Shown here: positions 1 through 10,699 of the stretch, piece after piece
Layout: each line of letters starts with the position of its first letter
How positions within the stretch are numbered: the stretch's first letter is position 1
Assembly (NCBI GenBank): GCA_032622095.1
Contig: CP136067.1
Location: forward strand, 61,452,893 to 61,516,892
Length of the DNA: 64,000 nucleotides
Origin: Siphonodentalium dalli
Lineage: Eukaryota > Mollusca > Scaphopoda > Gadilida > Siphonodentaliidae
Reading direction: 5' to 3'
Notes under the pieces: model-generated
Told to the model about the DNA's origin: nothing
The model's input: only the letters and a program-made list of their open reading frames with translations
Database searches by the model: none
Position numbers and translations under genes: made by a program

Positions 1-1590
1 ATCTGACAAGGTTATATCTGCCCAATATACAAACGATATCTTTCATGTTTTAGAACAAACTCATCGCCTAACATAAACAACTCAAAGCTCGCTCTGTGTT
101 AGGCACAAGTAGCTGATATAGTTGCATAGCAACATTTCTTTTAAACTTGAGGATAATTATCCTGTATATAGCACAATGAACAGAGGCGCACCTGGACATT
201 TCTTTAAAAACAACTGTATCTTCATGGAGATATGATAACCAGGTGTCCTCAAAATCTTAGTCAAACCCACTAGATTGATTGATACATCTCTATGTAGAAC
301 CCAATTGTCGTCTTTTATTTTTGCGAACTAATGTGTTTATGATGTTCATGTCATAACGTCTGAAGTATACGCAGTTGTAAATAAATAGTTCTTTATTGGT
401 GGGCGGATTAATCACGATAAACAAAATGACAATTGCTCCGACAAGGTGAGCTACTATACTTATATTCCGTGTGTAAGAATCATGTATGAATTGACAATAT
501 ATCTATACTATATATTTTGAGACTTCGTATATATGTGTGTATGTGTGTACTTCATAGAATCCAAAACGCGTGTACAGATTGAGCTCAAACTTCCTATGTA
601 AGTGTCAAATCTCACCGACACGACCGTGGTCGCGGTTTAGAAAAGCTCAGAGCACCCGTTCTCCAATCTCAAATCACCGCAAAGGCACGGCGTGGGTTAA
701 TCAAGTCATTATTTAATGAGCGTTTGTTTTTGACGCATCTCTATAAAGAGCGTCTGTTTGCCATTCAACGTTATTTGCATCTGCAGAGAGATATACGGAA
801 CATACATTAAATTTAAAAAACATTTGTTTCTGACCAACCCTGCGAGCACGGATGGCGCGCTTTGTTTTTACAGTATATAGTTATATACCGAAATCATCCC
901 AGATAATCACGAATATAGCATCAGATTTCTCCCCAGATATACCCTTATAAAGCTACTGGAATTTGCCAATCTACGGGAAATTCCAGGGAATGCCGATTGA
1001 GCTCAAACCTGCTACCCACGGGAAGTGTCATATATATGAGTGTGTCCTTTATAGACTCGAACCGATTGAGCTCAAACTTGCTAAATATGAAAATAGCCCC
1101 CAACCCGTAAATATCAACAACAACGATATTACTAAATACACGTTTTCGGCAATGTGAGAGTTTTCGGGGAGCCGTGATGCCAACAACAACGACCCGAAGC
1201 CCTGAATGCCAACAACAGATTCAATGCAATGTTATCTATTATGCAGAGATATTTCACGACATTACGACGGGTACGGCAGACTCAAAATATTATGCAGACA
1301 GATTTCCCGACGGGAAGCGTTTGTTTTAAATTCAATGCAATGTTATCGTAGAGAGATTTCACGAAACAAAGAATGCGTTGTCTGTCGTTCCTAGGAAGGG
1401 GGGATTTCTACGGGTAAATTTTTCCGCCAGAAACAAAAAAATTTATTAAAACAATTCACAATTTAATTAAAACAATTTAAAATTAAAAAAAATTAACAAT
1501 AAAAAAACAATTCAGAAACAAAATATATTAAATTTAAAAAACATTAAATTCATATTCAAAAATGTCATGTTTCTGAAACAAAGCCATGGG
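1..1590. other. Non-coding, short dispersed motifs only
   Basis: No coding region is supported here. The sequence is AT-rich. A short motif containing ATTGAGCTCAAACTT recurs near 579, 996 and 1066, and a motif around GCAATGTTAT recurs near 1228 and 1337. This suggests remnants of an old repeat, but no ends or target duplications could be defined. An A-rich tract of short AATTTAAAA-type units lies at 1435-1560. Confidence 0.5.
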
Positions 1591-1622
1591 ACGAATGCCG
1601 CCAGTGGCGGGCTAACCTGCTA

Positions 1623-2395
1623 GTCTATTATATATTTTGGAAGATCTGTGTGTGTGTGTCTGTGTGATGGCGATGAACTCGAAAACGGCCGAGCCGATTT
1701 CAATGAAACTTGGTATGTGAGGATACTATCGGTCGGGAAGTGGCATAGGCATATTAATTTTCAGATCCGAGGTCAACTTTTCGAGGTCAAATCTGTTTTT
1801 ACGCTGTGTTACGGGACTTTCATTTGAGTTCGGTGCTTACAAATCGATTCGAAACAGCGTGAATAATAAAATGCCAGTCATAATAATGACACTATGAGAA
1901 TCTTTCGTGTTTCCTCTTTCCAACGATATATAATGCGTATCTATCCGTTTTAGTTATCTGCCTCAATTATCAAGAAGAAATGGTACTATCTTCCATCAGG
2001 ATAAAAACAATGCGTAACATCTATGACGTCGTTAGAGGTCATAACGTTAGATCACGTTAACGCTTAACCGGCCGATGCATTTGACTGTTTCAGACGTCTT
2101 GGCGATATCTCGGGCACCGATGGTAATTTATCTTTACGTTGAAACTTGATAATTAATGAGCGTGTGTATATGAGGCGCGTTTATATACTTGAGTGGAAAT
2201 CAAATCGGGTTAAACTGGCGGATTTTTACGGACGAAATTTGATGCATATATAGGGTATCTCGGTATCCGCTGGGCCGATTTCCCGGTATCCGCTGGGCCG
2301 ATTTCCACCATTTTTGGGGTGTTGGTGTTTGACCCCACCTGACCTTGACCTTCAAAATGGTCAATTCAAGGTCAAAGCCCGGACGAAGTCGGGTC
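1623..2395 (+). repeat. Penelope pseudo-LTR-like repeat, copy 1
   Basis: This block starts with TATATATTTTGGAAGATCTG and a GT-rich run, followed by a GATGAA(C/A)TCGAAAA-type motif. The same opening recurs at 2406. The sub-block 2027-2220 is nearly identical to 2950-3143. Tandem long repeats ahead of a Penelope-like ORF fit the pseudo-LTR arrangement known for Penelope-like elements; that assignment is inference. A tandem repeat of about 29 bp (CGGTATCCGCTGGGCCGATT type) lies at 2252-2307. The spacing between copies differs because copy 2 has extra internal tandem units. Confidence 0.6.
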
Positions 2396-2405
2396 ACCTT
2401 CTAGT

Positions 2406-3147
2406 ATATCTATTATATATTTTGGAAGATCTGTGTGTGGGGGTGTGTGTGTGTGTGTCTGTCTGTGTGTTCGCGATGAACTCGAAAATGGCCGAGCCGA
2501 TTTCGATGAAACTTGGTATGTGGGGGTATTTTCGGCCGGGGGGGGGGGGGGGGGGTGACATGGGCCTATTAATTTGTCCGTGCGACGTGACCTTGACCTT
2601 GAAATCGGGTCATTTCAAGTCAAACGCCCGAATATCACGGGATTTCGATGAAACTTGGTATGTGGGGGTACCTTCGTATGGGGAGTCTCATAAGCATATT
2701 CATTTGCCCGTGCGACGTGACATTGACCTTGAAATCGGGTCATTTCAAGGTCAAACGCCCGAATATCATGGGATTTCGATGAAACTTGGTATGTGGGGGT
2801 ACCTTCGTATGGGGAGTCTCATAAGCATATTCATTTGCCCGTGCGACGTGACCTTGAATTCGGGTCAATTCAAGGTCAAATCGCCAATTTTGATGGGATT
2901 TCGACGAAATTTGATACGTGGGGTTACTTTTGTCCACTGGGTATTTTGGACGTCGTTAGAGGTCATAACGTTAGATCACGTTAACGCTTAACCGGCCGAT
3001 GCATTTGACTGTTTCAGACGTCTTGGCGATATCTCGGGCACCGATGGTAATTTATCTTTACGTTGAAACTTGATAATTAATGAGCGTGTGTATATGAGGC
3101 GCGTTCATATACTTGAGTGGAAATCAAATCGGGTTAAACTGGCGCTG
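2406..3147 (+). repeat. Penelope pseudo-LTR-like repeat, copy 2, with ~114-bp tandem units
   Basis: This is the second copy of the repeat that starts at 1623. It runs directly into the Penelope-like ORF at 3150. Inside, at about 2575-2930, a unit of roughly 114-120 bp is tandemly repeated about three times; each unit contains GATTTCGATGAAACTTGGTA and CCTTGAA...TCGGGTCA. These units produce long open frames on both strands that look like repeat translation, not genes. A poly-G run lies at about 2539-2555. Confidence 0.6.
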
Positions 3148-3149
3148 AA

Positions 3150-4181
3150 TTGGAAATATTTCATCGAGCATTCAATCAGTGCAATCCTTCAATCCAGTTC
3201 AAAATGGAATTTTCTCACACCGATATCAGCTTTCTCGATGTTACAGTGGAAAACAATGCCGATCAGTTATTCACAAAAGTATTCAGAAAACCTACGGACA
3301 GATTTTCATATCTAAATCCCATTAGTTTTCATCCCGACCACACGAAACAAGCCATTATCTACAGTCAATGCATTCGTTACCAACGCATCAATTCTCAGGA
3401 AAAAGTAAGAGACGAACAGTTCAGTGAACTACGCTCACAATTCTCGAATTTGGGATACGACAGACGTTCGATTAATAAACAATTTGGAAAAGCGAAATGT
3501 TTGGACAGGGAGATGCTCCTTCAATATCGGGACAAAACATCATCAGATCGAGTTCCCCTCGTGGTAAATTACCACCCACAGCTAGAAAAATTACGCACAA
3601 TCACTACATCTCTGAATGGCATTATTACGAGCGACCTTCATCTCAGGAACGTGTTTAACGAAAGGCCGGTTGTCGCCATGAGACAACCACCCAACTTGAA
3701 GCGGAAATTAGTAACAAGTAAGCTACCATCTTCTGGTGGACAGTCACACAATGGTACATTTCCATGTAACAGGCCGAGATGTGGGATGTGTGTGTTAATT
3801 AACAAGGCCGATGTTCTTATGCTCAATGGGCGCGTGTTCCAGAATGTGGGCCAGTTCTCATGTGTCTCAAGTGGTGTTGTGTATATCATTACGTGCGCAA
3901 ATTGTCCAGAAATGCATTACATTGGTGAAACAGGGCAACCTCTCTGCAAACGAGTGACGGGGCATAGGCAGAACATCAACAACAGGGACTTGAACCTACC
4001 CATAGCAGAACATTTCTGTCAACCACACCACACACCCGATGACATCCGCATCAAAGTATTAAGAGGTGGACTTTCGGACATGAAAGAGAGACGTGTGGCC
4101 GAATTACAACATATAGAACTGTTTGGAAGTTTTTATCGTGGCATTAATAAGGACCGTGGTTTCATGGCGAGTTGGTCATAA
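3150..4181 (+). CDS. Penelope-like element, C-terminal RT region plus GIY-YIG endonuclease (5'-truncated)
   Basis: A 343-residue open frame. Residues about 20-90 have the layout typical of the end of a Penelope RT: FLDVTV, then FRKPTDRFSYLNPISFHPDH, then a SQ..RY.RI block. A Cys cluster lies at C206, C211 and C214. The GIY-YIG nuclease core follows: GVVY at residues 242-245, YIGETG at 257-262, and KR...GHR at 267-273, where a catalytic Arg is expected. In Penelope-like elements this nuclease nicks target DNA for reverse transcription. The RT palm with its catalytic aspartates is missing, so the copy is 5'-truncated and cannot be autonomous. The start codon is nominal. The frame is otherwise unbroken, which suggests a fairly young copy. 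The pseudo-LTR-like repeats lie directly upstream. Confidence 0.88.
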   Translation: MEIFHRAFNQCNPSIQFKMEFSHTDISFLDVTVENNADQLFTKVFRKPTDRFSYLNPISFHPDHTKQAIIYSQCIRYQRINSQEKVRDEQFSELRSQFSNLGYDRRSINKQFGKAKCLDREMLLQYRDKTSSDRVPLVVNYHPQLEKLRTITTSLNGIITSDLHLRNVFNERPVVAMRQPPNLKRKLVTSKLPSSGGQSHNGTFPCNRPRCGMCVLINKADVLMLNGRVFQNVGQFSCVSSGVVYIITCANCPEMHYIGETGQPLCKRVTGHRQNINNRDLNLPIAEHFCQPHHTPDDIRIKVLRGGLSDMKERRVAELQHIELFGSFYRGINKDRGFMASWS

Positions 4182-4468
4182 TTTACAATTTCTCCTTGGT
4201 CCAACTCTCATTATCTAAAATATGCTTATACATTGTATGGACTGCTTCTAAGCTGCATGAGTTCCCGAATACTCAAGCATTGACTTTTCTTCACAACGCT
4301 ACACATGTAGCTTCTATGTTTGGCGCGTCTTTCACCTGTAAGTTTTCCCGCCATTTTTCATTTGGCGCCAAATTTTGTCAGGTAACGTTCGTTAACGCCA
4401 TAGTTACGCGATAAACAAGTTTGTCTGGATATCAATGTGTATTTTCAAATGATTGTTCATTCATGTAC

Positions 4469-4500
4469 CCGACGAAGGCTGTATAGCCGAAAGCTAGTAC
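4469..4500 (+). ncRNA. Hammerhead-ribozyme-like core downstream of the Penelope ORF
   Basis: CCGACGA (4469-4475) is followed by a 4-bp stem GGCT/AGCC (4477-4480 and 4485-4488) closing a GTAT loop, then GAAA (4489-4492). This resembles the CUGANGA - helix II - GAAA core of hammerhead ribozymes, with C in place of the conserved U and one extra A before helix II. GTAC on either side (4465-4468 and 4497-4500) could begin helix I. Hammerhead motifs are known in Penelope-like elements, so the position about 290 bp past the nuclease stop is apt. Helix III and the cleavage site are not clear. It could be inactive or a chance hairpin. Confidence 0.4.
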
Positions 4501-4553
4501 GACATTAAAGATTTGATGGGTCTTTAATTGGTGTTATCATATTGATAAGAACT

Positions 4554-4582
4554 TTCTATATATATATATATATATATATATA
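4554..4582. repeat. (TA)n microsatellite
   Basis: An uninterrupted TA-dinucleotide run just after the Penelope-like element. Confidence 0.9.
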
Positions 4583-4639
4583 CTATATCTAAGCATTGCT
4601 TATGTATTCTGGTAGTTTGATTTCTCAACCAACAGGGCA

Positions 4640-5275
4640 TGTCACTGACTGACATCTTATAATGGATATGGTATCACTGATTTATAATAATTATTATATA
4701 CCGGTATAAGGCGTAGGGTTGGCAGCAACTTATTTATAATAATTCATATAAACTGGTATATTCCTTATTGTAAGGGATAGGAGTGGTAGTCTCTGACTTA
4801 TAATAATTCGGTATTACTTATTATAAGGGGTAGGGGTGGTACCACTGATTTATAATAATTTATATATGCCGGTATTACTTATTATAAGTGGTAGGGTTGG
4901 TAGCCACTGATTCATAATAATTAATATATACCAGTGTTACTTATTGTAAGGAATAGGGGTGGTACCACTGATTTATAATAATTCATATATACTGGCATTA
5001 ATTATTATAATGGGTAGAGGGTTGTAGCCTATGATTTATAATAATTCATATATACCGGTATTATTTATTATATGGGGTAGAGGGTGCATGGTAGCCTATG
5101 TTTATAATAATTCATATATACCGGTATTCCTTATTATAGGGGGTAGAGGGTGGTAGCCTATGATTTATAATAATTCATATAAACCGGTATTCCTTATTAT
5201 AATGGGTAGAGGGTGGTAGCCTATGATTTATAATAATTCATATAAGGGGTTGGGGGATGGTAGTCTCTGATTTAC
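4640..5275. repeat. ~60-bp AT-rich minisatellite, about ten copies
   Basis: Each unit has the pattern TTTATAATAATTCATATATA, then CCGGTATT, then a TTATTATAA run, then GGGTAG-GGTGGTAG. Units are about 55-65 bp with point differences and small indels. No open frame is credible. Confidence 0.85.
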
Positions 5276-5552
5276 AATATTTCATATATATCAGTATTTA
5301 CATGCATGGTATACACACATATATACGTGGAAATTGGTTGCACGATATAACATTTATTTGTAGCACCTATTATAGTATATTATATACCTATGTGTACTAT
5401 ACACATCCTCATATACATGTGCACATATATCGCGCACACACGTATACATAATTTGTACTGTATATGTATACTTAACATACCGGTATTTATCTAAACGTGA
5501 CTATTTTGTACGGTAACCGGGAGTGCACATTTAAATAAATCGACCGATGTAT

Positions 5553-5690
5553 TAGATTCAATACAATACAATACAATATGTTTATTTCCCATTAAACTGT
5601 AAAAACAGTGTTCAAGATATAATACATAATATATAACATTGAAATAGATAATATATACATATTCACGTGTATATACAATATTCATAGGGA
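5553..5690 (-). mobile_element. LINE 3'-tail fragment (minus strand)
   Basis: Read on the minus strand, the block ends in GGGAAATAAACATATTGTAT followed by (TATTG)n, that is, a polyadenylation-like AATAAA and a short tandem tail. This is a common 3' end for CR1/L2-like LINEs. Only the tail is present, so this would be an extremely 5'-truncated insertion. The family is uncertain. Confidence 0.5.
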
Positions 5691-6347
5691 TAACAATTGT
5701 TACGAGGTTACAAAACAAAAGTGGATTCTCTCTCCTTTAAGCCCCTGTCACACTCAGGTCGGCGCTTGCATTGCGCTGCAAAAGTATCAAAGCGCACACC
5801 TAAGCGCACTAAGGTCTCCAAGAACCGATTGGTGACGCAGTGGACACTGGCTACGACGGGCGAGGGTCTCCATGGTCGCCCATAGGCACCAGAGCGCCGC
5901 GCTTGTTTTGTGCATGCACAAAACAAGCGCAGAGGCTTTGCGTTCTGACCAAGGCGTAGTAAGCTTACTGCAGTTGCAGATGAATTCTTGCTGTGACCAT
6001 GCACGAGTAGCTTGTATCAGTCCTTGCCAGTGTTCGCGCTGTCGGTAGCCAAATTAGCCAATGGCTAATCTTTTTCGAATTTGGCTAATAAAAATTTCAT
6101 TTGGCTAAACTTTTGGCTAAACTTTTTTTTACCCCAAATGGAGACTGAAAGCATGGAGTCAGAAAGCTAATTAATAAAAGCGCTCAATAGATCGACATTG
6201 AAGACGAAGTTAGGTGACGTGCGAAAGTATTTCATTATTTTCGTACTTATGAAATATCGTTCCTTAAGTAACAGCAAAATGTAAGCTCTAACATTTAGTG
6301 TAAACATATTTTATTTCCAAATCTAACATAATATACAGACAGGGTTC

Positions 6348-6390
6348 GCGCTGCCACTTGCCATATTTGCCAATGGTTTTCAATTATGTG
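6348..6390 (+). repeat. Second hAT-A-like terminus
   Basis: AGGGTTCGCGCTGCCA followed by TTTGCCAATGG resembles the opening of hAT-A at 6028 (GTGTTCGCGCTG, then TTAGCCAATGG). It may be a solo end or a partial copy of a related element. No partner end or target duplication was found. Confidence 0.4.
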
Positions 6391-6686
6391 ATGTAAACGA
6401 TCTAGTCCGAAAACATCGAAAGTATGAATATATCGCCGACTGTACAAAGGGAAACCCGATCGCGGACAGTACAAAGGGAAACCCGATCTACAACTCTATC
6501 AACCAAGCGATCACAACGTGATATGCAATCAAAGTGTGCATTGACGCCGGTATATAAGCAATTTGATCGTAACAGGCTGTTTTAATCTGGAGAAAGAGTA
6601 CGTCACTCTGCACGAAACAGCAAAAGCTCATTATTTTACATTTAATCCCATAATTTTTTAATTCATACGGAATCGACACGAAGACG

Positions 6687-7340
6687 ATGAATTCGGATAC
6701 GAGAAGGAAGTGCACCGTTAGCTTTCAAAAGTTTCGCTATATCGGTCACGAAGACGTCATACGGGCGGTACAGCAAGTGGTGGACGTGAGTAAGATCATT
6801 GCAGTGCAAATAACCGAAAAAGAATGTTACATTACTCTCACGGAATTGGACGCTAAAAGTGAGCTTATTAACACTGGGATAAATCTGTATCGAAGATTCT
6901 TACGCCCCATTGACATTGACAATAAAGCAATTCATGTCACCCTGAAGGATGCTCCTATATATATGGATGACAAAGACCTCGCACAGGCACTGTCTGGCTA
7001 TGGTACTTTTGTGCAAGGGACCTTTAAACGGGGGTTCGTCAAAGAGTGGATTGTGGAGAATGGCACCCGTTATCTGCAGATGACCGAGTGTAAGGAGATA
7101 CCAAATGTGCTAAAAGTTGGAGATTATAACATTCGTATATACTCTGACGTCACAAAGCAATCATGTCAGGCTTGAAATGAACTGCACCTTCCAAATTACC
7201 AGTGCGCGGCCAAGCGTAAGTGCACCAGATGTTTAAGCGATACTCACACCAGGCGTGAGTGCACCAATGACGTCAGATGTCGGGGCTGTTTGATGACTGG
7301 CCACGTGATGGCCCTGTGTCCAGAGCGACTAGGTCAGCAG
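6687..7340 (+). pseudogene. LINE-A ORF1, N-terminal part with two CCHC zinc knuckles
   Basis: Residues 1-162 form an open domain resembling the RRM-like N-terminal part of LINE ORF1 nucleic-acid-binding proteins; I infer this from position and composition. An in-frame TGA at 7173-7175 ends the open frame. The same frame then continues into two knuckles at 7221-7262 (CTRC....H....C) and 7281-7322 (CRGC....H....C), both C-x2-C-x4-H-x4-C. This points to a single nonsense change in a gag-like protein that would coat the RNA. The frame is interrupted at 7344 by E1. Confidence 0.75.
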
Positions 7341-7343
7341 ACA

Positions 7344-10300
7344 TATAGGAATCAGGGAGCTAAATGTGTTCTAGAGTCGGGGAGCGAGTACACCGTGGAA
7401 CCCTAAAGGTGAAGGTAACTGAAGAATGACCTTCACCTGATACATGCGACACGTTGTTAAAGGATGACATCGCGTTTATTTGATTTGTACATAATATCTA
7501 AATAATTTAAACTGGTGAATGAATGGGGGAATGGATTTTTGTGAGCGGGAAATTTATTTAACTAGCTGCTGTAGTTCTGGATTTTTCCAGAACAAATTTG
7601 GCTGTGGGATAACCCCGTCGTACACTTGGGGATTTATTTTTAAAAGTAAACACATGACCTATGATTTTTCTTGCATTTTCGTGATCAGCTGGTGTCAATC
7701 TAGCTGGGTAAACATCACTGGTATGGCCTGCAGGCTTCAATTCAGTGAATTTGGCGGAAACGTTAACACTGTCGCCTATGGGAAACCATTTAGTTCAGTG
7801 ATTCCTATAGGAAAAATATGAATTTTACGAAATTTCACGTCTCGCCATGATAAGTTGTTAATTCCATATTTTCTTATTTTCAAATGATAATGACCACATT
7901 TTGGACAGATTTAAAGAAGAAACGCATGGATTCGCCTGTAGATAGTAAAGAAAGTGATAAATCTGGGAATTTTGCATGGACATCAGGTACCATTAGGGGG
8001 TCAGGGGGGCTAAAGCCCCCCTCCCCAAAAATTTGAGTAGTGTTAGCCCCCCCCCCCCATTGGGAAAAGGTGGCAGTTAACCCAATTAAGATTTCCCGGC
8101 ACCCAGTAGCCTTATCGGGGACCGTAGTCCCACCCCAAGTCGGGGGGGGGGGGGTGATGGCATCGCCAGTAGTGTTAATGTCGTGCAAAACTGTCATGGC
8201 AGGTTTGTTAAACAGACATTATGCCCTGCCATCTGGTCAAATTGCATGCCTGAGATTGTGGCTGATGTTGTATAATTATGTTTAGATATTTAAATTGACT
8301 TATAGTTGCTTTATTATGCTATTAAAGTATTTTTTATTTAAATTTTCTGTTAATTTTTGTAAATGTTTATTATAAATTGACAAATTTTGCATGAAAAGGG
8401 TTTAAAATTGGACAAGATATCCCACTCAAAATGTATATTAACATATCCTCTTCAATTTAGTAATAGTATGGTATATAAGGGTATTCTTCAGTTATACGAG
8501 ATGCATCAGCTAGTAAAATTGAAAAAAAAATCAAAATTTTTTGGCTTTATTTTGAGGATTGACACTAATTTTCAGGATGCCTCATATTGGAAAAATAAAC
8601 AACTACTGCTCGATATAATCCATTTTTTATTTCAGTAAGGTCTATATTTTGATAAAATACTATAAGAAACGCTGTGTTTCACACATATACATATATATAG
8701 GAATCAGGGAGCTAAATGTGTTCTAGAGTCGGGGAGCGAGTACACCGTGGAACCCTAAAGGTGAAGGTAACTGAAGAATGACCTTCACCTGATACATGCG
8801 ACACGTTGTTAAAGGATGACATCGCGTTTATTTGATTTGTACATAATATCTAAATAATTTAAACTGGTGAATGAATGGGGGAATGGATTTTTGTGAGCGG
8901 GAAATTTATTTAACTAGCTGCTGTAGTTCTGGATTTTTCCAGAACAAATTTGGCTGTGGGATAACCCCGTCGTACACTTGGGGATTTATTTTTAAAAGTA
9001 AACACATGACCTATGATTTTTCTTGCATTTTCGTGATCAGCTGGTGTCAATCTAGCTGGGTAAACATCACTGGTATGGCCTGCAGGCTTCAATTCAGTGA
9101 ATTTGGCGGAAACGTTAACACTGTCGCCTATGGGAAACCATTTAGTTCAGTGATTCCTATAGGAAAAATATGAATTTTACGAAATTTCACGTCTCGCCAT
9201 GATAAGTTGTTAATTCCATATTTTCTTATTTTCAAATGATAATGACCACATTTTGGACAGATTTAAAGAAGAAACGCATGGATTCGCCTGTAGATAGTAA
9301 AGAAAGTGATAAATCTGGGAATTTTGCATGGACATCAGGTACCATTAGGGGGTCAGGGGGGCTAAAGCCCCCCTCCCCAAAAATTTGAGTAGTGTTAGCC
9401 CCCCCCCCCATTGGGAAAAGGTGGCAGTTAACCCAATTAAGATTTCCCGGCACCCAGTAGCCTTATCGGGGACCGTAGTCCCACCCCAAGTCGGGGGGGG
9501 GGGGGGGTGATGGCATCGCCAGTAGTGTTAATGTCGTGCAAAACTGTCATGGCAGGTTTGTTAAACAGACATTATGCCCTGCCATCTGGTCAAATTGCAT
9601 GCCTGAGATTGTGGCTGATGTTGTATAATTATGTTTAGATATTTAAATTGACTTATAGTTGCTTTATTATGCTATTAAAGTATTTTTTATTTAAATTTTC
9701 TGTTAATTTTTGTAAATGTTTATTATAAATTGACAAATTTTGCATGAAAAGGGTTTAAAATTGGACAAGATATCCCACTCAAAATGTATATTAACATATC
9801 CTCTTCAATTTAGTAATAGTATGGTATATAAGGGTATTCTTCAGTTATACGAGATGCATCAGCTAGTAAAATTGAAAAAAAAATCAAAATTTTTTGGCTT
9901 TATTTTGAGGATTGACACTAATTTTCAGGATGCCTCATATTGGAAAAATAAACAACTACTGCTCGATATAATCCATTTTTTATTTCAGTAAGGTCTATAT
10001 TTTGATAAAATACTATAAGAAACGCTGTGTTTCACACATATACATATATATAGGAATCAGGGAGCTAAATGTGTTCTAGAGTCGGGGAGCGAGTACACCG
10101 TGGAACCCTAAAGGTGAAGGTAACTGAAGAATGACCTTCACCTGATACATGCGACACGTTGTTAAAGGATGACATCGCGTTTATTTGATTTGTACATAAT
10201 ATCTAAATAATTTAAACTGGTGAATGAATGGGGGAATGGATTTTTGTGAGCGGGAAATTTATTTAACTAGCTGCTGTAGTTCTGGATTTTTCCAGAACAA

Positions 10301-10514
10301 ATTTGGCTGTGGGATAACCCCGTCGTACAATTGGGGATTTATTTTTAAAAGTAAACACATGACCTATGATTTTTCTTGCATTTTCGTGATCAGCTGGTGT
10401 CAATCTAGCTGGGTAAACATCACTGGTATGGCCTGCAGGCTTCAATTCAGTGAATTTGGCGGAAACGTTAACACTGTCGCCTATGGGAAACCATTTAGTT
10501 CAGTGATTCCTATA
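7344..10514. mobile_element. E1: direct-repeat (LTR-like) element A-B-A-B-A
   Basis: Flanked by the 4-bp direct repeat GACA (7340-7343 and 10515-10518). Three copies of a 466-bp block A (7344-7809, 8696-9161, 10049-10514) alternate with two copies of an ~886-bp block B, so the period is 1352-1353 bp. A begins TATAGGAATCA and ends TGATTCCTATA, an 11-bp inverted repeat at its ends. The layout matches a tandem LTR retrotransposon array sharing LTRs, but the ends are not TG/CA and B encodes nothing recognisable. Copies differ at very few bases plus poly-G length, so the array is young. A 100-residue frame repeated in each A has no recognisable domain. A stem AAGGTGAAGGT/ACCTTCACCT lies near 7407-7440. 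It sits inside LINE-A ORF1. Confidence 0.8.
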
Positions 10515-10518
10515 GACA

Positions 10519-10699
10519 AAAGCCACCTGTCGGCGACCCAGTGCAACCGAAACAGAACTCCCAATCCGTTAAAGTGAGTGACGCTCAGCTGCCACCAGAT
10601 ACACTAGAGGGCTGGATTAACCTTAATTCAGACAGCGCAGACAAAATAGGCCAAGCCGATGAAGGCGTTGTAAACACGGTAATCCTGGGAGCTAGTAAT
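10519..10699 (+). pseudogene. LINE-A ORF1, linker and SGNH block I (between E1 and E2)
   Basis: In the frame of 10520 this encodes a Gln/Ser-rich linker followed by VVNTVILGASN, which fits block I of SGNH esterases. Compared with the zinc-knuckle part upstream of E1 it is shifted by one base; an extra A in the ACAAAA run at the E1 junction would explain this. E2 is inserted immediately after the AAT codon (10697-10699). Confidence 0.7.

Noticed and set aside
2314-2991. 225-residue open frame
   Set aside because: It is translation of the ~114-bp tandem repeats in the pseudo-LTR-like region, with internal repetition and open frames on both strands.
7519-7821. 100-residue frame repeated three times in E1
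   Set aside because: It recurs only because block A is repeated, has no recognisable domain, and the opposite strand is also open.
7344-10514. Canonical LTR retrotransposon
   Set aside because: No TG/CA ends, no gag or pol and no clear primer-binding site or polypurine tract; reported only as LTR-like.
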